This document shows positions 16,857 to 26,250 of a DNA stretch of 64,000 nt, piece by piece. Under the pieces are notes generated by a model. That model made no database searches, was not told the DNA's origin, and was given only the letters and a program-made list of their open reading frames with translations. Each line of letters starts with the position of its first letter. The stretch's first letter is position 1. The stretch is from contig NZ_FORC01000002.1 in the NCBI RefSeq assembly GCF_900113905.1, forward strand, positions 854,772 through 918,771, read 5' to 3'. The stretch is from Phytopseudomonas argentinensis (GTDB lineage Bacteria; Pseudomonadota; Gammaproteobacteria; Pseudomonadales; Pseudomonadaceae). The position numbers and the translations under genes were made by a program.

Positions 16857-17777
16857 ATGGATCGTCCCGTTTTTCGTCGCGCCTTTCTTCACCCGCGCTT
16901 CTGGCCACTGTGGGCCGGGCTCGGCCTGCTCTGGCTGACCGTGCAGCTGCCCTACGGCGCGTTGCTGCGCCTGGGCCGTGGCCTGGGCTGGCTGATGTAT
17001 CACCTGGCCGGCTCGCGGCGGCGAATCGCCACGCGCAACCTGGAACTGTGTTTCCCGCAGATGCCTGCAGAAAAGCGCGAGCGCCTGCTCAAGGAGAATT
17101 TCGCCTCCACCGGCATCGCCTTCTTCGAGATGGCCATGAGCTGGTGGTGGCCGCGCCACAAGCTCGCCCGCCTGGCGCATATCGAGGGTATCGAGCATCT
17201 GCAGCAGGCCCAGGCGCAAGGGCAGGGCGTGATCCTCATGGCCGTGCATTTCACCACGCTGGAAATCGGCGCCGCCCTGCTCGGCCAGGTGCACACCATC
17301 GACGGCATGTACCGCGAACACCGCAACCCGGTGTTCGATTTCGTGCAGCGTCGCGGCCGTGAGCGCCATAATCTGGACGCCACCGCCATCGAGCGCGAGG
17401 ACGTGCGGGCGATGATCAAGGTGCTGCGCGCCGGCCGGGCGATCTGGTACGCGCCCGACCAGGACTACGGTCGCAAGCAGAGTCTGTTCGCGCCCTTGTT
17501 CGGTATCCAGGCGGCCACCGTCACGGCCACCACCAAGTTCGCGCGCCTCGGGCGGGCCATCGTGCTGCCGTTCACGCAGATGCGCCTGCCCGATGGTGGC
17601 GGCTATCGTTTGACCATCCACCCGCCGCTGACCGATTTCCCGGGTGAGAACGAAGAGGCCGATTGCCTGCGGGTCAACCAGTGGGTCGAACAGGCCATCG
17701 TCACCTGCCCCGAGCAGTACCTGTGGGCGCACCGGCGCTTCAAGACCCGCCCGGAAGGCGAGCCTAAACTCTACTGA
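16857..17777 (+). CDS. LpxL/HtrB-type lipid A biosynthesis lauroyl acyltransferase-family protein
   Basis: A 306-residue inner-membrane acyltransferase. One N-terminal membrane segment (about 17-38) is followed by the LPLAT domain with the catalytic HX4E motif HFTTLE (His131, Glu136) and the substrate segments YREHRNPVFD and WYAPDQDYGRKQ. These enzymes transfer a secondary acyl chain to lipid A precursors. Pseudomonas carries several paralogues, so lpxL versus another late acyltransferase is not decided. It is followed after 22 bases by a patatin gene on the same strand. Confidence 0.88.
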   Translation: MDRPVFRRAFLHPRFWPLWAGLGLLWLTVQLPYGALLRLGRGLGWLMYHLAGSRRRIATRNLELCFPQMPAEKRERLLKENFASTGIAFFEMAMSWWWPRHKLARLAHIEGIEHLQQAQAQGQGVILMAVHFTTLEIGAALLGQVHTIDGMYREHRNPVFDFVQRRGRERHNLDATAIEREDVRAMIKVLRAGRAIWYAPDQDYGRKQSLFAPLFGIQAATVTATTKFARLGRAIVLPFTQMRLPDGGGYRLTIHPPLTDFPGENEEADCLRVNQWVEQAIVTCPEQYLWAHRRFKTRPEGEPKLY

Positions 17778-17799
17778 CCACCCGAACCGGAATCGACCC

Positions 17800-18996
17800 A
17801 TGAAGCAGGACGCTACCGACCTCCCGGCCACCACCGGGCTCATCCTTTCAGGCGGTGGCGCACGGGCCGCCTATCAGGTCGGTGTGCTCTCGGCGATCGC
17901 CGAGCTGCTGCCCGAGGATGGGGCGCACAATCCCTTTCCGGTGATCGTCGGCACCTCGGCAGGGGCCATCAACGCCGTCAGCCTGGCCTGTGGGGCGCTG
18001 CACTTTCGCGAGGCGGTCAAGCGCCTGAGCAGCGTGTGGCGCAGCTTCCATACCCATCAGGTGTACCGCAGCGACTGGCCCGGCGTGCTGCGCCAGGCCA
18101 GCCGTTTCATCGGTCACAGCATGCTCGGCCTCGGCAAGCAGGTGCCGGTGGCGCTGCTCGACAGCTCGCCGCTGGCAGCGTTGCTCGAGCGTGAACTGGA
18201 TTTTTCCGGCATCGCCGCCGCGGTTCGCCACCGCCAGTTGCGCGCCGTGGCGGTGACCGCGTTCGGCTACGAGTCGGCCCAGGCGGTGACCTTCTACCAG
18301 GGCCGCGCCGCCATCGACCCCTGGTTCCGGCATCGCCGGGTCGGCGTGCCGACGCGCCTGGCGTTGCCGCACCTGCTGGCCAGCACGGCAATTCCACTGA
18401 TCTTCGAGCCGGTAAAGATCAACCGCGAGTACTTTGGCGACGGCGCGGTACGGCAGATGGCGCCGATCAGCCCGGCCCTGCACCTGGGCGCGACCAAGGT
18501 GCTGGTGGTAGGCGTCAGCGGCAACCCGGTCGGCAACCCGGTCGGCAACCAGGCCGGCGGGGCGCCCGTGCCGGTGCCCGGCGGTGTGCAGCCAAGCCTG
18601 GCGCAGATCGCCGGGCACATGCTCAACAGCACCTTTATCGACAACGTGGAAAGCGATATCGAGTTGCTTGAGCGCCTCAACCTGCTGGGCCGCCTGGTGC
18701 CGGCCGAGCAGCGCAGCCGCACCTATGGGCTCACCCCGGTGGAGGTACTGGTGATCTCGCCGAGCCAGCCGCTGGACGTGATCGCCGCCCGCCACCGTAG
18801 GGAAATGCCGGCGGCGCTACGCCTGTTCCTGCGCGGACCGGGCGCGACCCGCGACGGGGGTGGCGGGGTGCTCAGCTACCTGCTGTTCGAGCCGGGCTAC
18901 TGCAGCGAACTGATCGAGCTGGGCTACCAGGACGCCATCGCCAAAAAGGCGCAGATCCAGGCGTTTCTCGGGCTCGTGCCTGCCGCCACGGATTGA
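17800..18996 (+). CDS. Patatin-like phospholipase
   Basis: A 398-residue cytoplasmic patatin-family lipid acyl hydrolase. The oxyanion motif SGGGARAAYQVG (17-28), nucleophile Ser53 in GTSAG and the partner Asp214 in DGA are all present, giving the Ser-Asp dyad. There is no signal peptide. An imperfect in-frame tandem repeat lies at residues about 241-251 (GNPVGNPVGNQ). It closely follows the LpxL-type gene, so the pair may act together in membrane or lipid A acyl turnover. The C-terminal 130 residues are conserved in DUF3336-less bacterial patatins of this type but have no known role. Confidence 0.88.
   Translation: MKQDATDLPATTGLILSGGGARAAYQVGVLSAIAELLPEDGAHNPFPVIVGTSAGAINAVSLACGALHFREAVKRLSSVWRSFHTHQVYRSDWPGVLRQASRFIGHSMLGLGKQVPVALLDSSPLAALLERELDFSGIAAAVRHRQLRAVAVTAFGYESAQAVTFYQGRAAIDPWFRHRRVGVPTRLALPHLLASTAIPLIFEPVKINREYFGDGAVRQMAPISPALHLGATKVLVVGVSGNPVGNPVGNQAGGAPVPVPGGVQPSLAQIAGHMLNSTFIDNVESDIELLERLNLLGRLVPAEQRSRTYGLTPVEVLVISPSQPLDVIAARHRREMPAALRLFLRGPGATRDGGGGVLSYLLFEPGYCSELIELGYQDAIAKKAQIQAFLGLVPAATD
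18520..18551 (+). repeat. In-frame 12-bp tandem repeat in the patatin gene
   Basis: GGCAACCCGGTC occurs twice exactly (18520-18531, 18532-18543) and a third time partially. It encodes Gly-Asn-Pro-Val units in a surface loop and keeps frame, so copy-number change would alter loop length without truncation. Confidence 0.85.
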
Positions 18997-19032
18997 GCCG
19001 TCGATCCTGGGCAGCGCTTCGCGGGCTAAGTA

Positions 19033-20148
19033 TCAGCCGAAGCGCTCCAGCTGCATTTCCTGCAGGCGGCTCAGGGTGCGGCGGAAGGCGAAGGCCAGGT
19101 AGCCCTCGGTATACAGCTCATCCAGCGGCACCGCGGCTTCCACATACAGGGGCACGCGACGGTCGTAGCACTCGTCCACCAGGGCAATGAAGCGCCGTAC
19201 GGCATTGTCGTGAATCGACAGTGCCGGCAACTGGCGATCGCCGGCAACCACCCGTTCGGCGGCATCTTCGGTGCCGCGGGCGATCCTGGCGGGGCGCTGC
19301 TGCGCGCTGAGGGCCGGTACGTCGCCCAACACGATGGCCTTGAAGCGGTCACAGAGCAGAATGAAGTCCCCGGTCGCCAGCGGCTGTTCGCAAAGCTGGT
19401 CGAAGCCGCCGTGCAGCACCCGTTCGCTATGGCTGTGTACATGGATGCGGCGATGGCCGACTTGCAACGGTTCGTGGCTGACCGGCTCGCCTTGGCGCAG
19501 TGCCGCCAATAGCGCGGGCAGGGCGCTCGGCTGGCCGGCTTCGCGCACCCAATAGCGCTGGTGCCGTTGGCCGGGGTGCTGGCGATGATCCTGGCTGCCG
19601 TCCACCGCTACCACCTGCATGTGCTGCAACAGGGCATCGATGGCGGGCAGGAAGCGCTCGCGGTTATGGCCGCCGGCGTAAAGCTGCTCTGGCGGCTGAT
19701 TGGAGGTAGCGACCAGCACCACGCCCTCGTCGAACAGCGAGCGGAACAGCCCACCCAGTAGCATGGCGTCGCCAATATCACTGACGAACAATTCGTCAAA
19801 GCACAGCACGCGTATTTCTTTGGCCAGCTCCCGCGCCAGTACCTGCAGTGGTTCGGCAGTGCCTGTCAGCTGGAACAGACGGCGATGCACCCAGCCCATG
19901 AAATGATGAAAGTGTTGCCGCCGTGCCGGCACCTGCAGCGCGTCATGAAAACTGTCCATCAGCCAGGTCTTGCCACGCCCGACCGGGCCCCAGAGATAAA
20001 CGCCCTGTGGCAAGCCACCGCGATGCAGGGCTTGGTAACAGCGCTGCAACTGCTCGGCCGCGTGCTGCTGGGCGGCATCACTGACGAAGCCCTGCTGCTC
20101 GACGGCCAGGCGGTACACCTCGAGCGGCGTGAGAGTGTGGTTATTCAT
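19033..20148 (-). CDS. zapE: ZapE/AFG1-family cell-division ATPase
   Basis: A 371-residue AFG1-like P-loop ATPase. Walker A is GPVGRGKT (54-61) and Walker B is RVLCFDE (near 120), with the sensor segment LVATSNQPPEQLY. ZapE destabilises FtsZ bundles at constriction, in the cytoplasm beneath the division ring. The sequence diverges from the standard Pseudomonas zapE in its middle section, so it may be a second paralogue. Its ATG at 20148 overlaps the stop of the XRE gene (ATGA), indicating translational coupling, which is unusual for zapE. Confidence 0.82.
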   Translation of the reverse strand: MNNHTLTPLEVYRLAVEQQGFVSDAAQQHAAEQLQRCYQALHRGGLPQGVYLWGPVGRGKTWLMDSFHDALQVPARRQHFHHFMGWVHRRLFQLTGTAEPLQVLARELAKEIRVLCFDELFVSDIGDAMLLGGLFRSLFDEGVVLVATSNQPPEQLYAGGHNRERFLPAIDALLQHMQVVAVDGSQDHRQHPGQRHQRYWVREAGQPSALPALLAALRQGEPVSHEPLQVGHRRIHVHSHSERVLHGGFDQLCEQPLATGDFILLCDRFKAIVLGDVPALSAQQRPARIARGTEDAAERVVAGDRQLPALSIHDNAVRRFIALVDECYDRRVPLYVEAAVPLDELYTEGYLAFAFRRTLSRLQEMQLERFG

Positions 20149-20342
20149 GGGTCGGGCGCCTGGAAGATGGTTTCGATAGGGCGTTCGAACAGCCGGGCGA
20201 TCTTGAAGGCCAGTGGCAGGCTGGGGTCATAGCGGCCGGTTTCGATGGCATTCACCGTCTGCCGGGAGACGCCCAGGCGTTCACCCAGCTCGGCCTGGGA
20301 CCAGCCCTGTTGGTTGCGCAATTCGCGCACCTGGTTGATCAC
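20145..20342 (-). CDS. Small XRE-family helix-turn-helix regulator
   Basis: A 65-residue single-domain HTH protein: VRELRNQQGWSQAELGERLG, then SRQTVNAIETGRYDPSLPLAF. This matches the short YozG-like regulators that are nearly always next to a small membrane protein gene. The GTG start at 20342 is chosen because it overlaps the upstream membrane gene's TGA (GTGA) and follows GGAGA at a good distance. A longer ATG start at 20381 would extend into the upstream gene. It is coupled at its own end to zapE. Confidence 0.8.
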   Translation of the reverse strand: MINQVRELRNQQGWSQAELGERLGVSRQTVNAIETGRYDPSLPLAFKIARLFERPIETIFQAPDP

Positions 20343-20716
20343 CGGTAGCGTCTCCAGCTGATACAGGTTCCTAAGGCCCATAGCGAGGCGAGCAGCGGCC
20401 ATACGAAGAACATCGACAGGCGTGGGAAACCGGCGGTTTCCAGAAAGCCGTAGCTGAAGGTGATCAGTGCCGTGCCGACAAAGGCGATGGCCAAGGCTTC
20501 CAGGTGAACGGCGCGGGCCAGTTCGTCGAGCTGGCGCACCTGGCGAATTACCGTGACCGCCACGATGATCATCGGCGCGATGGGAATCAGTGCACAGAGG
20601 GTACGCAGCGAACCTGAGGGGAGAATGGCGAGCAGCACACTGCTGACAACCACGGCTACCGCATAGGCGATCATCGCCACGGCAAACTGAACGAGAAAGG
20701 GGCGCGTACGGGTCAT
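20339..20716 (-). CDS. Small four-helix membrane protein paired with an XRE regulator
   Basis: A 125-residue integral membrane protein with four hydrophobic segments at about 9-30, 38-58, 75-95 and 98-117 and short charged loops. It has no recognised enzymatic motif. It starts the three-gene overlapping unit with the XRE regulator and ZapE. Such membrane-protein/short-HTH pairs recur in bacteria, and the membrane partner is thought to sequester or signal to the regulator, but that is not shown here. Confidence 0.7.
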   Translation of the reverse strand: MTRTRPFLVQFAVAMIAYAVAVVVSSVLLAILPSGSLRTLCALIPIAPMIIVAVTVIRQVRQLDELARAVHLEALAIAFVGTALITFSYGFLETAGFPRLSMFFVWPLLASLWALGTCISWRRYR

Positions 20717-20852
20717 GTCTATGGCTCAATATGGAAAGCGTGCTTTACACTGTCGTATTCGTGGTTCGTAGTCAAGCTAGCTTTACATGGGAATGATGCG
20801 CCGGGCCGTCCTTTCCTCTAGCATGCCTCTGTTTCCAGTGGCAGAGATCAAT

Positions 20853-21350
20853 ATGCAGCCGCGCAGAATACGCCTGGGCGACCTCGATGGCTTCCACGCC
20901 CTGTTCAATGAAGTGGCGGCAGAAGGTCTGTTTTCCACCCGGCCCTGTGCACCCCCAAAGGCGGTGATCGCCCGTGCCCTGGAGAAGGCCGAGCAAAATG
21001 GCTGGGCGGTGTATGTGATCGAGCATGACGGCCGTATCATCGCCACGGCCGAAGCCTACCCGGACAGCTATTGCCGGCCTGAAAGCGACCCCAGGGTGGG
21101 GATTCTCGGCATGCAGGTGCAGGCACGCTGGCGCCGACAGGGGTTGGGCCGGTTGCTGCTGAACACGCTGATCGAGCATTGCCGACAGCAGGGCATGGAG
21201 CGCATCGAGCTGCAGGTGTTCAAGTCCAACCACTCGGCGCTGGCGCTGTATGAGCGATACGGTTTCGCCTGGGTGGCCGACCTGCCGCCTTGCCAGATGC
21301 CTGCAGGGCATCGGGATCAGGCGCAGAGGATGCGCCTGGTGCTGGCATAA
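20853..21350 (+). CDS. GNAT-family N-acetyltransferase
   Basis: A 165-residue acetyltransferase. Residues 5-25 form the first strand-helix, and the acetyl-CoA pyrophosphate loop is RWRRQGLGRLLL, preceded by the VGILGMQV strand. The C-terminal ALALYERYGF motif completes the fold. ATG 20853 (MQPRRIRLGD) is preferred, with GAGA upstream; an in-frame ATG at 20823 adds 10 residues. Substrate unknown. It diverges from the membrane/XRE/ZapE unit. Confidence 0.85.
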   Translation: MQPRRIRLGDLDGFHALFNEVAAEGLFSTRPCAPPKAVIARALEKAEQNGWAVYVIEHDGRIIATAEAYPDSYCRPESDPRVGILGMQVQARWRRQGLGRLLLNTLIEHCRQQGMERIELQVFKSNHSALALYERYGFAWVADLPPCQMPAGHRDQAQRMRLVLA

Positions 21351-21433
21351 CCGCCGTGCATGGACATCAATCGGCTGAGCCCCGCCATGCCTGCCAGTGG
21401 CCTGTTTCATGAGATGGATGGAGTTTTACCGCT

Positions 21434-21880
21434 ATGTTCATTCGCCCTCGCCAACCCGCCGATCATGCTGTGCTGCTGGATATCTGGCATCGCGCCGTGC
21501 TGGCCACCCATGATTTTCTCACCGCTGACGATGTGCAGGCGCTGCATGTGCAGATGGACGAGGTCTACCTCGACGCCGTGGAGATTCGCGTGCTGCTCGG
21601 GGCTCAGCAGCAGGTGCTTGGCTTCATCGGCCTTTCCGGTAGCCACGTGGAAATGCTGTTCGTCGATCCCGATTGCCATGGCCGGGGTGTGGGGTCGCAG
21701 CTGCTGGACGATGCCCGCGAGCGCTGCGGCGCGCTGACCGTGGACGTCAACGAACAGAACCCGGCTGCTCACGGCTTCTATCGCCGCTACGGGTTTCACG
21801 ACATCGGGCGCAGCGAAACCGATGGCGGAGGGCGGCCGTTTCCGCTGATTCATATGGCATATCGGGGCGGTGCAGCCTGA
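21434..21880 (+). CDS. GNAT-family N-acetyltransferase, YjaB-like
   Basis: A 148-residue GNAT of the YjaB type: starts FIRPRQPADHAVLLDIW, has VEMLFVDPDCHGRGVGSQLL as the acetyl-CoA-binding strand-loop-helix, and ends with NPAAHGFYRRYGF. It lies 83 bases after another acetyltransferase gene on the same strand but is only moderately similar, so it is not a recent duplicate. The substrate is not predictable. Confidence 0.85.
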   Translation: MFIRPRQPADHAVLLDIWHRAVLATHDFLTADDVQALHVQMDEVYLDAVEIRVLLGAQQQVLGFIGLSGSHVEMLFVDPDCHGRGVGSQLLDDARERCGALTVDVNEQNPAAHGFYRRYGFHDIGRSETDGGGRPFPLIHMAYRGGAA

Positions 21881-21917
21881 GCATCGACAGGCGGGCGGGA
21901 ATCGTCAGCCTGAATCG

Positions 21918-21932
21918 TTATAACTGTTATAA
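21918..21932. promoter_or_regulatory. Perfect inverted repeat upstream of the TSUP permease
   Basis: TTATAAC-T-GTTATAA is a perfect 7-bp inverted repeat with a one-base centre, 89 bp before the TSUP start. Its AT-richness contrasts with surrounding coding DNA. It is a good candidate operator, of unknown cognate regulator. Confidence 0.55.
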
Positions 21933-22021
21933 GCAAATTCTTACTCGGTATATGTCCTTTCGCTCCAGATGGTTATCCTGCGCCGCTGACAAATGAGCCG
22001 ACAACGGCAATTGGGGCAGGT

Positions 22022-22807
22022 ATGGATTTTGGCGGTTTGGGCTTTGTTGTCGCGGGGCTCGTGGTTGGCTTCATCGTGGGCATGACGGGTGTGGGCGGTG
22101 GTTCGCTGATGACGCCCATCCTGTTGTGGTTCGGCATCAGCCCTGCGGCAGCGGTGGGCACCGACCTCTTGTACGCGGCGATCACCAAGGCTGGCGGGGT
22201 GTTCGTCCACCAGCGCAACCGTAATATCGACTGGTCGGTGACCGCCTGGCTGGCTGCCGGCAGCGTGCCGGCCGCCTTGCTGACCCTGCTGGCACTGACC
22301 CTGATTCCGGGCGACCAGCACGCCACCAACGCTCTGATCAAGCATGCGCTGGGCATAGTGCTGCTGCTCACCGCCACGGCGATCCTGTTCAAGAAGCAGC
22401 TGTTCGCCTTCGCCAGCCGCCATGCCGGCGACGGTTTCCACTTCAGCCCCGGGCGCCTCAATGCGCTGACCGTGGTGGTCGGTCTGGTGCTCGGTTTCAT
22501 GGTTACCCTGACCTCCATCGGCGCGGGCGCTCTGGGCACCGTAGCGCTGTTTCTACTCTATCCGCTGATGGCCACCCGCCGCCTGGTGGGCACCGAAATC
22601 GCCCATGCCGTGCCACTGACCCTGGTGGCCGGGCTTGGCCATGCCGGGCTCGGCAACCTGGACTGGGGCGTGCTGGGTTACCTGCTGCTGGGCTCGTTGC
22701 CAGGCATCTTCTTTGGCAGTCACCTTTCAGGGCGGGTGTCCGACAACCTGCTGCGCCCATTCCTGGCGATCATGCTGATGGTGATCGGCTACAAGCTAGC
22801 GTTCTGA
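22022..22807 (+). CDS. TauE/SafE (TSUP) family permease
   Basis: A 261-residue inner-membrane protein with about eight hydrophobic segments arranged as two repeats. The first repeat motif is GMTGVGGGSLMTP (about 20-32) and the second is TSIGAGALGTVALFLLYP, the TSUP hallmark. Members export or import small sulfur-containing anions such as sulfite or sulfonates, or other organic anions; the substrate here is unknown. It is a single-gene unit with an inverted repeat in its promoter region. Confidence 0.85.
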   Translation: MDFGGLGFVVAGLVVGFIVGMTGVGGGSLMTPILLWFGISPAAAVGTDLLYAAITKAGGVFVHQRNRNIDWSVTAWLAAGSVPAALLTLLALTLIPGDQHATNALIKHALGIVLLLTATAILFKKQLFAFASRHAGDGFHFSPGRLNALTVVVGLVLGFMVTLTSIGAGALGTVALFLLYPLMATRRLVGTEIAHAVPLTLVAGLGHAGLGNLDWGVLGYLLLGSLPGIFFGSHLSGRVSDNLLRPFLAIMLMVIGYKLAF

Positions 22808-22938
22808 GCCGCACCTGAGCCGGGTCGCCAGGCCCTGCTGGCGCAAGTAGGCATGTGAGGCCGCTGCCGGGCGGAAAGGCCGAACGAATGGGCGTGGATG
22901 CCTGTCCCCAGCAGACACATCCACGATCAGGAGGCAGC

Positions 22939-23910
22939 ATGCGTATCCAGCTCCCAACCCTCGGTTTCGGTGGCGCGCCGCTCGGCAACATGTTCAAGGC
23001 GGTGCCCGAAGGTCAGGCTCAGGCCACCCTGGAAGCCGCCTGGCAAGCCGGTATTCGCTACTACGACACCTCGCCCCATTACGGCGCAGGGTTATCGGAA
23101 CAACGCTTCGGAAAATTCCTTGCTGGCAAGCCGCGCGACGAGCTCGTGCTGAGCAGCAAGGTTGGCCGGCTGTTGCAGCCCGCCGACCAGCCCGAGAACG
23201 CCAAACCCTTCACCGGCGAATTGCCCAACCGCCGGGTGATCGATTACTCGGCCGACGGTGCCCGGCGCTCCATCGAGAGCAGCCTGGAGCGCCTCGGCGT
23301 GGATCGGCTGGATCTGGTGTTCATCCACGACGTGTCCGAAGACCAACATGGCGCCAAGTGGCGCGACTACTTTGCCGAGGCTATGCAAGGCGCGGCGGTG
23401 GCGCTTACACGCATGCGCGAGGAGGGCATGATCGGTGGCTGGGGGCTGGGCGTGAACCTGGTCGAGCCCTGCCGCCTGGCTCTGCAGCAGTCCGACCCGG
23501 ACGTGTTTCTGTTGGCGGGCCGCTATACGCTGCTCGATCATCGCGAAGCGCTGGAAACCCTGTTCCCCGACTGCGCCACGAGCGACGTTGGCATCGTGGT
23601 CGGCGGGCCATTCAACTCAGGGGTGCTGGCCGGCGGCGAGCACTTCGAATATGACCGCATTCCTGAAGAGGTGCACCGCGAGACCGAGCGACTGCGCCTG
23701 CTGGGCGAGCAGTTCGGGGTCGATATCCGTGCCGCGGCGCTGCAGTTCTGCCTGGCCCATCCAGTGGTGCAGTCGGTCATTCCCGGCAGCGCCACGCCAA
23801 CTCGCCCGGCGCAGTACGTCAGCCTGCTGGAGGCCAGAATTCCGGTGGAATTCTGGCAGGCGCTGCGCGAGCAGGGCCTTGTGCCCGAGGATGCGCCGCT
23901 GCCACGCTGA
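22939..23910 (+). CDS. Aldo/keto reductase (aldose 1-dehydrogenase/fucose dehydrogenase-like)
   Basis: A 323-residue TIM-barrel oxidoreductase. It has the GTD-like YYDTSPHYGAGLSEQRFG motif with the catalytic Asp, Tyr and a Lys in LSSKVGR, and the VFIHDVSED segment characteristic of the D-threo-aldose/L-fucose dehydrogenase subgroup, which also includes pyridoxal 4-dehydrogenase. ATG 22939 follows AGGAGG. Its stop is immediately adjacent to the convergent macrodomain gene, with no gap. Given pdxY 1 kb away, a pyridoxal role is possible but unproven. Confidence 0.85.
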   Translation: MRIQLPTLGFGGAPLGNMFKAVPEGQAQATLEAAWQAGIRYYDTSPHYGAGLSEQRFGKFLAGKPRDELVLSSKVGRLLQPADQPENAKPFTGELPNRRVIDYSADGARRSIESSLERLGVDRLDLVFIHDVSEDQHGAKWRDYFAEAMQGAAVALTRMREEGMIGGWGLGVNLVEPCRLALQQSDPDVFLLAGRYTLLDHREALETLFPDCATSDVGIVVGGPFNSGVLAGGEHFEYDRIPEEVHRETERLRLLGEQFGVDIRAAALQFCLAHPVVQSVIPGSATPTRPAQYVSLLEARIPVEFWQALREQGLVPEDAPLPR

Positions 23911-24425
<515 letters not shown>

Positions 24426-24429
<4 letters not shown>

Positions 24430-24869
24430 TGCGGGGGCTCCTGCCGGTGAGTCGTGCTGACGACCATGAACCATTTGGGTTGCATGCGCCAGAAGTCGGT
24501 GCGCAGGTTGTGCTTGAGGCTGCGCTTGGAGTCCAGTACGCAGGCATTGCCTTGATCGCGGGCGAACACCACCCAGTGCCAGAAGGGCCGGCCGTGTTCC
24601 AGGCGCCAACGGATGGCCAGCAGGGCACGCTCCGGCAGTTGTTCCCAAGTGGAAAACGGCGCCGGTGGCTGGGCGTCGAGCCCCTGGGCACGCAGCAGCC
24701 GGGTGACGTATTCGGTGTCCGACCACAGGGCCTGGTCCTCGGCGTAGATGCCGAGCCCGTTGGCGATCCTCCGGCTTTCGCTGTAGCTGACGCCGGCGAG
24801 CGCTGCACAGGCGGCGATGCCGCAGCCCGTGGGTTGCTCCTGGACGACCGGGGTGATGGGGTAGGGCAT
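24426..24869 (-). CDS. C39-like cysteine-peptidase-fold protein coupled to the macrodomain gene
   Basis: A 147-residue papain-like-fold protein with no signal peptide. A plausible triad is Cys16 in [15 protein letters not shown], His98 in [13 protein letters not shown] and Asp113 in ACVLDSK. The order and spacing match C39-like peptidase domains. It could be a protease, transglutaminase-like or merely peptide-binding protein. It forms an overlapping pair with the macrodomain gene, an arrangement whose meaning is unknown. Start at ATG 24869 gives the whole fold. Confidence 0.72.
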
Positions 24870-24961
24870 TGGGCACTCCGCTTGCCGTGGAATCTCAGGA
24901 GGGATTGGCGAATAATGCCGGCACTGGCCTCGCGCCGTCCATGACAGGATCCCGCCCGCCC

Positions 24962-25840
24962 ATGAGCGCTACCACCCCACCTCTGGTGCTATCCATCCAG
25001 TCCCATGTCGCCCTGGGCCACGTCGGCAATGACGCCGCGGTGTTCCCGCTGCAGCGCCTTGGCTTCGAAGTGCTGCCGGTGCACACCGTGCAGTTTTCCA
25101 ACCACACCGGTTATGGCCAGTTTCGCGGCCAGGTGTTCGATGCCGAGCATATTCGTGAAGTGCTTGCCGGCCTGCGTGATCGCGGCGTGCTGTCGAAGGT
25201 GTCGGCGGTGCTCTCCGGCTATCTCGGCGATGCGGCCATCGGTGCGGTGATCCTCGAGGCGGTGGACGAGATTCGTCGTGACAATCCGAGCGTGCGCTAC
25301 CTCTGCGATCCGGTGATGGGCGACGTCGGGCGCGGCGTTTTCGTCAGCGCGGCGATCCCGGATTTCCTGCGCAACCTGGCGATTCCCTGCGCCAACATCA
25401 TCACCCCCAACCAGTTCGAGTTCGAGCTGCTCACCGGCAGCAAGCTGGGCAGCGTCGACGAGGCCGTGCGGGTGGCGCGTCAGCTGCGCGGTCGTGGCCC
25501 GGACGTGGTGGTGATCACCAGCCTGGCCACGCCCGATATCCCTGCCGACCAGCTATGCACCCTGGCGGTCAACGGCGAGGGTGCCTGGCTGGTCAACACC
25601 CCGCGCCTGGCCCTGCATCCGCTGCCCAACGGCATGGGTGACGTGTTCTCGGCGACCCTGTTGGCGCGTTTGCTGTCGGGTCACGCCTTGCCCCAGGCGC
25701 TGGAACTGGCCACCGCAACGCTTTACGCCCTGGTGCAGGCTACCGCCGAAGGCTCCCGTGACCTGCCGCTGGTCAGCGCCCAAGAGCAGATCGTTCAGCC
25801 GGGGCAGCGCTATAGCGCAAGCGAAGTGGTAAGCCCGTGA
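24962..25840 (+). CDS. pdxY: Pyridoxal kinase PdxY
   Basis: A 292-residue ribokinase-superfamily enzyme that phosphorylates pyridoxal for salvage of vitamin B6. Marks are [17 protein letters not shown] (pyridoxal-binding), [14 protein letters not shown] and the C-terminal catalytic [10 protein letters not shown] anion-hole motif containing the base Asp. Length fits PdxY (about 287). ATG 24962 begins the conserved core. The stop overlaps the start of a small exported-protein gene (GTGA). Confidence 0.93.
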   Translation: MSATTPPLVLSIQSHVALGHVGNDAAVFPLQRLGFEVLPVHTVQFSNHTGYGQFRGQVFDAEHIREVLAGLRDRGVLSKVSAVLSGYLGDAAIGAVILEAVDEIRRDNPSVRYLCDPVMGDVGRGVFVSAAIPDFLRNLAIPCANIITPNQFEFELLTGSKLGSVDEAVRVARQLRGRGPDVVVITSLATPDIPADQLCTLAVNGEGAWLVNTPRLALHPLPNGMGDVFSATLLARLLSGHALPQALELATATLYALVQATAEGSRDLPLVSAQEQIVQPGQRYSASEVVSP

Positions 25841-26238
25841 AGTGCGCTGCATGCAGCGCCGTCGCGCTGCTGCTGATCAGCTTGCAGGGCCTGGCCTGCG
25901 AAGTGGATACGGCGGGCGCGGTTCGCGACCAGGCCTATGGCAATTTCGTCATCCCGGTGCGGGTCAAGCCTGGCGAGCGCTGCGTGATTCTCGATCACCT
26001 CAGCGAGGAGGGTCGCAAGACGCGCATCAACCTATGGGTGCCAGTGGAGAAAATGGGTAACAGTACGCCCAGGCTGGGCCGCTGGAAGCGTGAATACAAG
26101 GTCGAGGGCGATGTCGCCAAGGTCGACCGTTTCGTCTATTTGGCGGGCGGCAAGGCGGGGGAGGACTCGGTAGTGTTTTCCTCTTTGCATGGTGGGAAAG
26201 AGCGGCGGGCCGTGGAATACCGTATCAGTATCGAATGA
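25837..26238 (+). CDS. Small exported hypothetical protein
   Basis: A 133-residue protein with a hydrophobic signal segment at residues 7-20 (SAVALLLISLQGLA) and a cysteine-containing N-terminus. The rest is basic and beta-rich, without recognised domain. The GTG start overlaps the pdxY stop, so it is translationally coupled to pdxY. I do not recognise the family. Confidence 0.6.
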   Translation: MKCAACSAVALLLISLQGLACEVDTAGAVRDQAYGNFVIPVRVKPGERCVILDHLSEEGRKTRINLWVPVEKMGNSTPRLGRWKREYKVEGDVAKVDRFVYLAGGKAGEDSVVFSSLHGGKERRAVEYRISIE

Positions 26239-26250
26239 CCCGCTCCCGCG

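Noticed and set aside
20145..20729. Continuous 194-codon reading of the XRE gene
   Set aside because: The first 117 codons are an out-of-frame reading of the membrane protein gene. The GTG at 20342 overlapping its stop is the better start.
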